Source: Flavobacteriales bacterium (GTDB lineage Bacteria; Bacteroidota; Bacteroidia; Flavobacteriales_F; PHOS-HE28). From it: a stretch of DNA of 16,207 nt. Under the pieces are notes generated by a model. That model made no database searches. It was not told where the DNA came from and saw nothing but the letters and a program-made list of their open reading frames with translations. The number at the start of each line of letters is the position of its first letter. The first letter of the stretch is position 1. Both the position numbers and the translations under genes were made by a program. Location: assembly GCA_016710685.1 (NCBI GenBank), contig JADJVC010000007.1, forward strand, positions 1 to 16,207, in the 5' to 3' direction. Positions 8,585-15,529 of this stretch are shown piece after piece.

Positions 8585-8672
8585 GGAGAAGTGGCCGAGT
8601 GGTTTTAAGGCGCACGCCTGGAAAGTGTGTTTACTGAAAGGTAACGGGGTTCGAATCCCTCCTTCTCCGCCA
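8585..8672 (+). tRNA. tRNA-Ser, anticodon GGA, CCA encoded
   Basis: Reads serine codons UCC and UCU. The acceptor stem GGAGAAG pairs with CTTCTCC, followed by discriminator G and an encoded CCA. The D arm GCCGAGTGG...AAGGC is intact, with one likely extra T in its loop. The anticodon arm is CACGC / CTGGAAA / GTGTG with anticodon GGA at 8620-8622. A long class II variable arm (ACTGAAAGGT region) follows, as expected for tRNA-Ser, then the T loop TTCGAAT. The T stem has one weak pair, perhaps a base error. A strong terminator lies 19 bases downstream. Confidence 0.95.
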
Positions 8673-8691
8673 ACGCTGCCCGCGCTTCGCA

Positions 8692-8750
8692 GTCCCAAAC
8701 TAAAAAGTTGGTGCGGAGCTTGCTCCAAGCACCAACTTTTTGTTTGGGAC
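8692..8750 (+). terminator. Long-stem terminator after tRNA-Ser
   Basis: The arms GTCCCAAAC...AAAAAGTTGGTGC (8692-8714) and GCACCAACTTTTTGTTTGGGAC (8729-8750, given here as two joined blocks GCACCAACTTTTT and GTTTGGGAC) are reverse complements apart from two extra bases (TA) in the left arm. The stem is capped by GGAG-CTTG-CTCC with an AA bulge. The T-rich run on the right and A-rich run on the left make it a likely bidirectional rho-independent terminator. The cap has the same layout as a hairpin in the following tandem repeats. Confidence 0.8.
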
Positions 8751-8756
8751 AAAAAC

Positions 8757-9172
8757 CGCAAAGCGGCCGCAGCGTTAAACCACCCCTTAGGGATAGCGCG
8801 CCTCGCGCAATCCCTTCCACGAGTTATTCTGCTGAGCTTGCTCAAAGCAATTTTCAGGGATTGAATGTTCAAAGACTGCGAAGCGGCCGCAGCGTTGAAG
8901 CCACCCCCTCAGGGATAGCGCGCTTCGCGCAATCCCTTCCACGAGTTATTCTGCTGAGCTCGCTCAAAGCAATTTTCAGGGATTGAATGTTCAACGGCCG
9001 CGAAGCGCTACGGCGTTGAAACCACCCCCTCAGGGATAGCGCGCTTCGCGCAATCACTTCCATGAGTTATTCTGCTGAGCTTGCTCAAAGCAATTTTCAG
9101 GAATTGAATGTTCAGGGCCGCGTTGAAGCCTCCCCTTTAGGGATAGCGCGCTTCGCTCAATCCGTTCAAGTG
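8757..9172. repeat. Tandem array of 121-122 bp structured repeats (three full, one partial)
   Basis: Three full units (about 8757-8878, 8879-9000, 9001-9120) and a partial fourth (9121-9172) follow the tRNA terminator. The shared block AGGGATAGCGCG starts at 8789, 8911, 9032 and 9139, giving spacings of 122, 121 and 107. Each unit has a first hairpin, AGGGAT-A-GCGCG with a three-base loop, CGCGC-A-ATCCCT (for example 8911-8937), and each full unit a second, GC-TGAG-CTTG-CTCA-AA-GC, followed by a conserved TTTTCAGG(G/A)ATTGAATG. Units match almost base for base. There is no coding support in any frame: the frames that stay open repeat themselves with the units. This accounts for most of the gene-free stretch 8673-9283. 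Function unknown. Confidence 0.9.
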
Positions 9173-9186
9173 GTTTTGTTAGTGTT

Positions 9187-9216
9187 GCTCGAGGTCTCCC
9201 TTCGAGGACCCCGAGC
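9187..9216. other. Imperfect hairpin upstream of dusB
   Basis: GCTCGAGGTC (9187-9196) and GACCCCGAGC (9207-9216) pair at nine of ten positions around a ten-base loop. No T-run follows, so a rho-independent terminator on the plus strand is unlikely; it could be a remnant of the repeat array or an RNA-processing element. Confidence 0.4.
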
Positions 9217-9261
9217 GTGGGGCTTAAGAATGAACCCCTGTCCAACCTCTCCTCATTTCCG

Positions 9262-9269
9262 TAAATTCG
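9262..9269 (+). promoter_or_regulatory. Candidate promoter -7 box for dusB
   Basis: TAAATTCG followed by CGGCCCC lies 14 bases before the dusB ATG. The preceding bases CCTCATTTCC resemble CCTAATTTCG and CCTAATATCG before the -7 boxes at 14102 and 15487, giving a shared extended pattern CCT(a/c)AT(t/a)TC(g/c)GTA. Confidence 0.5.
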
Positions 9270-9283
9270 CGGCCCCTTTCCCC

Positions 9284-10264
9284 ATGCCCCGCATCGGCCC
9301 TATCGAACTCGGCGACTTCCCGCTGCTCCTCGCTCCCCATGGAGGATGTGAGCGATCACCCTTCCGTGCGCTCTGCAAAAAGCACGGTGCCGACCTGATG
9401 TACTGGGTTCATCAGCAGTGAGGCTGATCGCCAAGCGGCAAAGGGCATGAAGAGAAGTGGACATCTTCCCGGAGGAACGCCCTGTGGGATCCGGCTTTTG
9501 TGGCGGCGAAGATGCCATGGAAGAGGCAGCCCGCATCGCCGAGCGCGCCGGGCCGGAACTGGTCGACATCAACTACGGCTGCCCCGTGAACAAAGTGGTG
9601 AACAAGGGCGCAGGCGCCTGTCTCTTACAGGACGTGGACAAGATGGTGCGTCTCACGGAAAAGGTGGTGAAAGCCGTGAAGTTGCCGGTGACAGTGAAGA
9701 CGCGCTTGGGCTGGAGCGACCAGACCAAGAACATCATGGAAGTGGCCGAGCGCCTGCAGGATGTCGGCATTCAAGCACTCAGCATCCACGGCCGCACCCG
9801 TGCGCAACTGTACAAAGGCCCAGCGGACTGGACCTTGATCGGTGAGGTGAAGAACAACCCGCGCATCCACATCCCCATCTTCGGCAACGGCGATATCGAT
9901 TCACCGGAGAAGGCGCTGGAATATCGCAACCGCTACGGCGTGGACGGCCTGATGATCGGCCGGGCCAGCATTGGTGCACCGTGGATCTTCAACCAGATCG
10001 AAGCACTTCTTCGCCACCGGCGAACACCTGCCACCGCCAACACTGGACGACCGCGTGGATGCCGCTCGCGAACACTTTGAGCGCAGCCTATCGTGGAAAG
10101 GCGAGCATGAGGGCGTGGTGGAAATGCGCCGCCACTATACCAACTATTTCAAAGGCTTGCCCAATTTCAAGGAGCACCGCATGAAGTTGGTAACGCAGAA
10201 CGACCCGCGCATCGTGCTGGAACTGTTGGAGATGGTGCGGGCGCAGTTTGCGATCGCAGCGTGA
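9284..10264 (+). CDS. dusB: tRNA-dihydrouridine synthase, DusB type (frameshifted)
   Basis: Flavoenzyme that reduces uridine to dihydrouridine in the D loop of tRNAs. The ATG at 9284 gives MPRIGPIELGDFPLLLAPMED (one shift), then VSDHPFRALCKKHGADLMY, FISSEA, and VDIFPEERPVG. The core is in one frame from about 9490: ELVDINYGCPVNKVVNKGAG, with the catalytic Cys of the N-x-GCP motif at 9580-9582, then LPVTVKTRLGWSDQTKNIME, ALSIHGRTRAQLYKGPADW, IPIFGNGDIDSPEKALEYRN and GVDGLMIGRASIGAPWIFNQ, the FMN-binding C-terminal part of the barrel. The tail holds EMRRHYTNYFKGLPNFKEHR and LVTQNDPRIVLELLEM, ending TGA 10262-10264. About 327 codons, normal. Frame changes near 9338, 9405-9460, 9490 and 10005. 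It follows the tRNA-Ser and repeat array but has its own promoter. Confidence 0.95.
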
Positions 10265-10286
10265 AGAGGATAGCTAGTCTAACCCA

Positions 10287-10654
10287 ATGGCTTATGATCA
10301 AAATTCGAGCTTCGCATTGCTGAAGTCCTTTTTGGCGCAAGGCGTCGAGGCTGAGACAGTAAAAATGTTCGGCGGCATCACCTTCATGGTGCGCGGCAAC
10401 ATGAGCGTAGGCATCCTCAGCAAGGGTGACTTCTTTGTGAAGTTCGATCCAAAGCGGCATGAAGAAGCGAGCGAATGGCCGGGTGCCAAGCCTTTCTTTA
10501 TGGGCGAAAAGGGCGGCAAGGGCATACTCAGGTGGACACCGACGCGGTGGAAAGCCGCAAGGCTTTGGAGAAGTGGGTGAAGCTTTCATTGGATCTCGTG
10601 TTAACGCTTCCACCGAAGGTGAAGAAGGGAGTAAAGAAGAAGTCTTCCAAGTAG
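10287..10654 (+). CDS. TfoX N-terminal domain protein (frameshifted)
   Basis: A protein of about 122 codons of the TfoX/Sxy N-terminal domain family, COG3070-like. The ATG at 10287 gives MAYDQNSSFALLKSFLAQGV, then EAETVKMFGGITFMVRGNMS, VGILSKGDFFVKFDPKRHEE and GAKPFFMGEKGGKGIL. The KMFGGhxFhhxGxMhhGh core and the 'PGAxPFxMG..hKGhL' block are diagnostic. After one shift near 10530 the C-terminus reads QVDTDAVESRKALEKWVKLS, LDLVLTLPPKVKKGVKKKSS, then AAG TAG at 10649-10654; this Lys-rich tail is common in stand-alone members. Stand-alone TfoX-N proteins have no settled function; in enterics the full-length protein activates competence genes. It starts 22 bases after dusB and could share its transcript. 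Confidence 0.85.
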
Positions 10655-10795
10655 ATCGAGTGATATCGTTGCTGTTGGCTAGATTTATCCCTTGAGGGGA
10701 GGATGGTCAGACTTCCATGCAAGCAAGACTTACTTTATCGCGCATTTCACCCATACTTCGAACGGAGTGCCACCACCCATTTCATCACGCGAACC

Positions 10796-12884
10796 ATGAA
10801 GAAATCCTGTAATCGTTCCGCCGGAGAGCTTGGGGGCACGCTCGTACTCGCCCTCCTCGTAGGAACCACCTTCGCCCAATCCATGAAGCCTTTCACCTAC
10901 AAAGAAATGCTGATGCTGGACCGCATGAAAGCGGCCTCAGTGTGGACCCCAGCGGCCAGTATGCCGTGTTCAATGTGCGCGCCACCGACATGGGAAGCGA
11001 ACAAGGGCGTAACCACGCTTTGGTTGAAGGACCTGAGCAAGCCCGCCGTGCCGGAAGTGAAGCTCAGTATTTCAGAGGGCGCAGCGCCAGTGGAGCGACA
11101 TGGAGCTCGGACGGCAAGACGGTCACTTCCTTTCCTCGCGTGGCGAAGGCGAAACCTCACAACTGTGGAAGACCGACGTGGCAGGAGCAACCGCCACACA
11201 AGTGACGCAGTTTGCCATTGGATATTGGATCCATATCGGATGCGCCCGATGGTAAAAGGGTTGGTGTTTTCGTTAGCGGTTTCCCGGAATGCAAGGAGCA
11301 GCGAAATTGCCTGCACGGTGAAGAAAAATGAAGCGCGCAAGGCCGATAAATCCACGGGTGATCTCTACGACAAGCTCTTCATTCGCCACTGGGACACGTG
11401 GGCGGATGGCACACGCAATCACCTGTTCTTCCTGCCGCTTGAAAGGTGATGGGGCACCTGTTGCATTGATGGATGGTTACGATGGCGACGTGCCCTCGAA
11501 GCCTTTGGGGCGATGAAGCCGATTACTCCATTCCCCCGATTCCAAAACGGTGTTCTTCAGTGCCCGCTTGGCCGGAAAGACCGACCTTGGAGCACCAACT
11601 TCGATGTGTACAGCGTGCCCGTTTCCGGTGGTACGCCCACCAACCTGACGGAAAGCAACAAAGCCAGGGATGCCGCCCGCGCATGTCGCCCGATGGGAAG
11701 ACGCTTGCCTACAAAGCCATGAAACGCCCGGGCTTCGAGGCCGATCGATTCTGGATACAACTGCGCGATGCTTCCGGCAAAGTGAGCACCGTGGCCAGTG
11801 ATTGGGACCGCAGCATCGACGACATGCAATGGAGCAAGGACGGCAAAATCTTTATGTCACCGCAGGCGATGTGGGCTGCGATCGATTGTTTCAAGTGGAC
11901 GTGAAGACCGGGAAAGTGACACCGATGTCCAAGGATGGGCACATCGATGCCTTTACTGAAACGCCGGCTTCGTATTCATGAAAAGCGCGTTGAACAGCCC
12001 TTCCATGCTGTATGCGGCCAAGCCGAAAGCGAAGTTGATCGATGTGGACGCAACTAACTTAACGGCGGTGGCTTCGGGCCTGAAGAACCTCGAGTTCAGG
12101 ATGTACGAGCAGTTCAGTTTCCCCGGCTGGAACAACGAGATCGTGCGTGGCTATGTGATCGAAGCCTGCAAGGTTACGTGGAAGGTAAAAATACGGTGTA
12201 GCATTCCTGATGCACGGTGGACCGCAGGGCAGCTTCGGCGATTCGTGGAGCTATCGCTGGAACCCGAGACCTACGCGGGTGCTGGCTACGCTGTGGTGAT
12301 GATCGACTTCCACGGTTCCACAGGCTATGGACAAGCGTTCACCGATGCGATCTCCACGCACTGGGGCGACCGTCCGTTAGAGGATTTGCAAAAAGGTTGG
12401 GCGTATGCGCTGAAGACCTACTCATTCCTTGATGGTGATCGCGCAGCCGCTTTGGGCGCGAGCTACGGCGGATACATGGTGGATTGGATAGCTAAGAAAT
12501 TGGCAACAACCTTGGGAAATGTCCGGTGACGCACAACGGCGTGTTTGATGTTCGCACCATGGGCTATTCCACCGAGGAACTGTGGTTCGACAATTGGGAA
12601 AATGGCGGAGACGTCTTCACAGAACCAGCGAAGTACGATACGTTCAATCCGATGATGCGCAAAGAGTTGGAGCGTGCCCATACTGGTGATCCTCGGACAA
12701 GGACTACCGCATCCCGCTTTCACAGGCATAGGCGCGTTCACGGCTTGCCAGGCCAAAGGCATTGATTCCGAGTTCCTGCGTTTCCCGGATGAAAACCACT
12801 GGGTGCAGAAGCCGCAGAACTCCATGATGTGGCACAACACGGTGTTTGATTGGCTGGCGAAATATATTGGTGGAGGGGAAGTGA
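10796..12884 (+). CDS. S9 family (prolyl oligopeptidase-type) serine peptidase, secreted (frameshifted)
   Basis: Probable periplasmic dipeptidyl or acylaminoacyl peptidase. The ATG at 10796 starts a signal peptide, MKKSCNRSAGELGG then TLVLALLVGTTFAQS. The N-terminal half is a propeller: VDPSGQYAVFNVRATD, WSSDGKTV, GKTEPWSTNFDVYSVPVSGG, RMSPDGKTLAYKAMKRPGFE, DDMQWSKDGKIF. The C-terminal alpha/beta hydrolase domain has YVIEACKG, FLMHGGPQGSFGDSW, YAVVMIDFHGSTGYGQAFTD and the nucleophile elbow GASYGGYM with Ser at 12461-12463. The Asp is expected in DYRIPLSQ (about 12702) and the His is in DENHWVQKP (12797-12799). So a Ser-Asp-His triad is visible once frames are joined. The end is best read as KYIGGGK and TGA 12882-12884 after removing one extra G. 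About 696 codons, normal for the family. More than ten frame changes. Confidence 0.92.
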
Positions 12885-13450
12885 AACAAGCATTCATACG
12901 AACAATTCCCGACTCTACGAACCATCCGTATACCGGTTCGCGTGGCCTGTGGCGATGTTCATGCTCCTGGGTTGGAGCGGATCGTAGCGCTCCGGCAAGC
13001 CCGTGCCGATCCCGGTTGGAAGGACTTGCCGCCGCCAATCTGTTCCTCACTTCCAGATTGCCGAGCGGCATCGGACATGTCCGGTGAAGTGCGGTTGCGC
13101 GCCATGGCCTTTTTCCGCACAATGGTTTTTCGCCGGGTTGATCGCCATTTGGTTCACAATCAGTCGTATCGGTGCAAGAGATCGCCTTTCATGCCCGCAC
13201 GTTTGTCTTTATGGTGCTCAGTTTTTCCGCCATGTGCGAAGCCATTTATGCGTTCTTGCGGAAGGGTGAATTAGGCACACGTTGGCTTGTGAGCTTGGCC
13301 CCTGGAGTGTTGTTGGCGGTATTGGTCGCGCAGAGTTTTGAACTGCTGGTCAATCTTCTTAGCCTGACATTTTTCCGCTTAGCGCAGGAGAAGTCCGTGA
13401 AATTGTTTGGCATTCACCCTAAGGCGACGGCAGTAATTTCGCTTCTCTGA
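12885..13450 (+). CDS. Unknown integral membrane protein (frameshifted, start uncertain)
   Basis: No family recognised. Joined frames give a protein with about four hydrophobic segments: FAWPVAMFMLLGWSG (about 12935-12980), WFFAGLIAIWFTISRIG (about 13125-13172), TFVFMVLSFSAMCEAIYAFL (about 13200-13258), and WLVSLAPGVLLAVLVAQSFE (about 13280-13340). A polar cluster rich in Lys and Pro follows the first segment. The C-terminal tail is RLAQEKSVKLFGIHPKATAV and ends in TGA 13448-13450. The start is unclear; an ATG at 12955 falls inside the first hydrophobic segment, and GTG at 12881 overlaps the peptidase stop. The reading frame that opens at 13172 begins with GTG and is probably internal. At least three frame changes. 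The gene directly follows the S9 peptidase. Confidence 0.5.
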
Positions 13451-13469
13451 AACCTCAACTCCAACGATC

Positions 13470-13905
13470 ATGCCTGAGCTCGTCACCTACCTCACTTTCG
13501 ACGGCAACTGTGAAGCCGCGTTCAACTTTTACAAGTCCGTTTTCGGCGGTGAATTCGCTATGATCAGCCGTTTTGGCGAAATGCCCGCCCGACCCAAGAT
13601 GCCAGTATCCGATGCGGACAAGCAGCGCGTAATGCACGTGTCGTATCCATCGGCGAAGGCGCAAACCTCATGGGTAGCGACACCGCGGGCAGCATGCCGA
13701 AAGGTGATCCAAAGGCAACAATTTTCCATCTCCATCAACGCGCACAGCAAGGCGGAAGCCGATAAACTCTTCAACGGATTATCCGCTGGGAAGGGTCACC
13801 ATGCCGCTGGCAGATACGTTCGGGAACGCGTACTTCGGGATGTTCACCGATAAGTTTAGGATCGACTGGATGGTGAATTTCGATGCGGAGCCTAAGGGGA
13901 AGTAG
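13470..13905 (+). CDS. VOC-family protein, PhnB/glyoxalase-like (frameshifted)
   Basis: A small protein of the vicinal oxygen chelate superfamily, PhnB-like subgroup, about 145 codons. The ATG at 13470 gives MPELVTYLTFDGNCEAAFNF, YKSVFGGEFAMISRFGEMP, then QRVMHVSYP and, after shifts, GEGANLMGSDTAGSMPKGDP, INAHSKAEADKLFNGLSAG, VTMPLADTF, AYFGMFTDKFRIDWMVNFDA and EPKGK before TAG 13903-13905. 'P.L.F.G.c.eAh.FY...FGge' and 'FG.h.DkFGh.WMhN' are the standard start and end of PhnB-like proteins. Members are often fold-only proteins of unknown substrate, so no reaction is assigned. Frame changes near 13640, 13720 and 13790-13830. The post-stop repeat begins three bases after the stop. Confidence 0.88.
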
Positions 13906-13908
13906 AGT

Positions 13909-13940
13909 TTTAACCCGCGGAGGCGCAGAGAGCGCGGAGG
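13909..13940 (+). repeat. Third copy of the TTTAACC(C)GCGGAG repeat
   Basis: TTTAACCCGCGGAGGCGCAG continuing AGAGCGCGGAGG closely resembles the two arms at 5362 and 5454-5480. It starts three bases after the VOC stop codon, in the same orientation relative to the upstream gene as the other copies. The rest of the gap, 13941-14044, shows nothing I can identify. Confidence 0.75.
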
Positions 13941-14044
13941 AGCCGGACATGAGAGGCGTGGCGGCAGAGGTGTTGAGCACGCCTGCGGTAGTCGAGGCTC
14001 GGGCACGCAGACGTTTGAGGATACCTTGTGCGTTGCGGTGGGAA

Positions 14045-14108
14045 ATTCAAATTGATAGAGATTAGCGATATTATGCCGCCAGCATAACTTCCTAATTTCG
14101 GTATATTT
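14045..14108 (+). promoter_or_regulatory. Upstream regulatory region of the AAA ATPase gene, copy 1 of a 64-bp repeat
   Basis: This 64-base stretch aligns without gaps to 15430-15493, with 55 identical positions. It ends in the -7 box TATATTTG (14102-14109), an exact TAnnTTTG match only five bases before the ATG at 14115, so the mRNA would be leaderless or nearly so. About 25 bases upstream of the box is a dyad, TATGC-CGCCA-GCATA (around 14071-14085), a candidate operator. No -33 TTTG is seen at the standard distance. Confidence 0.65.
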
Positions 14109-14114
14109 GCACCC

Positions 14115-15294
14115 ATGGACCCCGTTACAAACCCTTTTGCGCCGGGCGTAATAACGACCCGCCGCCAGAGCTTGCCAAGCCCGTGATGTGTTGCTCGATG
14201 CCGTGCAGGTGGCTGTAAAGCGTGCCAAGCTGGGAAGACCCGCCAAAGTGTACTGCTTGTGGGCTTGCGTGGAGTTGGCAAGACCGTGTTGCTGGACCGT
14301 ATGCGCGATAACGCGGAAGCGGATGGCGTGCATACGTTGCGGATGAAGACCCCAGAGAACCGTTCCCTGCCAGCGATCACGGCACCTCAGTTACAGCAAG
14401 CGTTGTTACGCCTTTCGCCGGAATAAAAGCGAAGGACCTTGCCCAACGCGCTGCGCGGACCTGGTCGGTTTCGCCCGCGCACTGAAGGTGAAGTACCACG
14501 ACAGCTGAGATCGCGTTCGACACCGAGGAGGAGCCAGGCCTTGCCGATAACGGTGACTGGAGCACGACTCGCCGCGTTGCTCGAAGCCGCGCCGGAATGG
14601 CGGCCAAAAAGACACGGCATTAGCGCTTTTCGTGGATGGACTGCAATATGTCGCCGAAGATGGGCTGGCAGCGTTGATAACGGCTTTGCACCGAACGGCC
14701 CAACGCCAACTGCCCGTGGTGATGGCCGGTGCCGGACTGCCACCAATTGCGCGGTCACATGGGCAGCGCGAAATCCTACGCCGAACGCCTGTTCGATTTC
14801 CCGGAGATCGGTCCATTGGACAAGAAGGCTGTAGAAGGATGCCAGCCTAAGCCATTGAAGACAGAAGCCAAGATCGACAACGATGCGCTCGCGTTGATCG
14901 TGAAACACGCCCGGCTACCGCCTTTCTGCAGGGCTGGGGCAAACATGCCAGGACACCGCCAGTCTTCGCCCATCACCAAGAAAGACGTACAAGCTCCATC
15001 ACGGCGATCGCGGCGCTGGACGAAAGCTTTCCGGGTGCGGTTCGACCGCTTGACACCATCGGAAAACTTACTTACACGGACCGTGGCGGAACTGGGTCCC
15101 CCCCGGACCACCTCGTTCCGGCGATATAGCCACGCTGCTCGGTAAGGAGGTTTCGGCATTGAGACGCGCCGCGCGGCTCATCAACAGGGCATGATCTACC
15201 TGGCCAGTCAGCGATACTGCTTTCACGTTGCCTTCCGTTCGATGCCTTCATGAAGCGCATCATGCCGGGGAAGGGAATGGAAGGAGGAGGGTGA
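14115..15294 (+). CDS. AAA-type ATPase with N-terminal NPF-type motif (frameshifted)
   Basis: A P-loop ATPase of about 390 codons, of the stand-alone 'ATP-binding protein' family resembling Orc1/Cdc6-type AAA proteins. The ATG at 14115 gives MDPVTNPFAPG, then PPELAGRDDVLLDAVQVAVK after shifts; 'NPF.PG....PPELAGRD' is the family start. Walker A is VLLVGLRGVGKTVLLDRM (GLRGVGKT at 14262-14285). Walker B reads ALALFVDGLQYVAEDGLAAL (about 14620-14670); family members have VDELQ, so the acidic Glu is replaced by Gly here, possibly a base error. Sensor-like RQLPVVMAGAGLPQLRGHMG follows, then SYAERLFDFPEIGPLDKKAV. The C-terminal winged-helix part includes FRVRFDRLTPSEK, SGDIATLLGKEVSAL and FDAFMKRIMPG. 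The stop at 15292-15294 follows a Gly-rich tail. At least eight frame changes. Cellular role unknown; related genes are often found near mobile DNA, but no element is visible here. Confidence 0.82.
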
Positions 15295-15429
15295 GAGGGA
15301 GGAGGGGAGTGATGGCCGCGGACCAGCATTGTAAGCAGGCAAGGCCGCGGAAAACAGGCGCAACGGCTTAACCACATTAGCGCAACAGATACAAGCATTG
15401 GAAATAACTCGTCGAGCCATTGTCGCTGT

Positions 15430-15494
15430 ATTCAAATTGATAGAAGTGAGTGATATTATGCTGCCAGCATGCTTTCCTAATATCGGTATATTTC
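15430..15494 (+). promoter_or_regulatory. Upstream region of the PorQ-like gene, copy 2 of the 64-bp repeat
   Basis: Gap-free match to 14045-14108 (55 of 64). The -7 box here is TATATTTC (15487-15494), one change from consensus. The dyad is kept as ATGCT-GCC-AGCAT (around 15458-15470) with altered arms that still pair. The preceding stretch 15295-15429 has no recognisable gene. Confidence 0.55.
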
Positions 15495-15529
15495 AATTTC
15501 GCCCAGCTCTTCACACTTTGGTCAAGCCA

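Noticed and set aside
8535..8637. Extension of asparaginase into the tRNA gene
   Set aside because: The open frame to 8637 runs through tRNA-Ser; a one-base shift gives the conserved GEIAVQ ending at 8534.
8757..9172. CRISPR array
   Set aside because: The repeats are 121-122 bp, directly adjoining and without unique spacers, and no cas genes are near.
10167..10613. 148-codon open frame on the minus strand
   Set aside because: Antisense to the dusB end and the TfoX-N gene, both well supported on the plus strand.
12463..13122. 219-codon open frame on the minus strand
   Set aside because: It lies antisense to the S9 peptidase catalytic domain and the membrane protein gene, whose plus-strand motifs are clear; the translation has no family pattern.
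14387..14908. 173-codon open frame on the minus strand
   Set aside because: Antisense to the AAA ATPase, whose Walker motifs are on the plus strand.
13909..15494. Insertion sequence or composite element bounded by repeats around the AAA ATPase
   Set aside because: No transposase, no terminal inverted repeats and no target-site duplication are visible; the 64-bp repeat is better explained as a promoter region.
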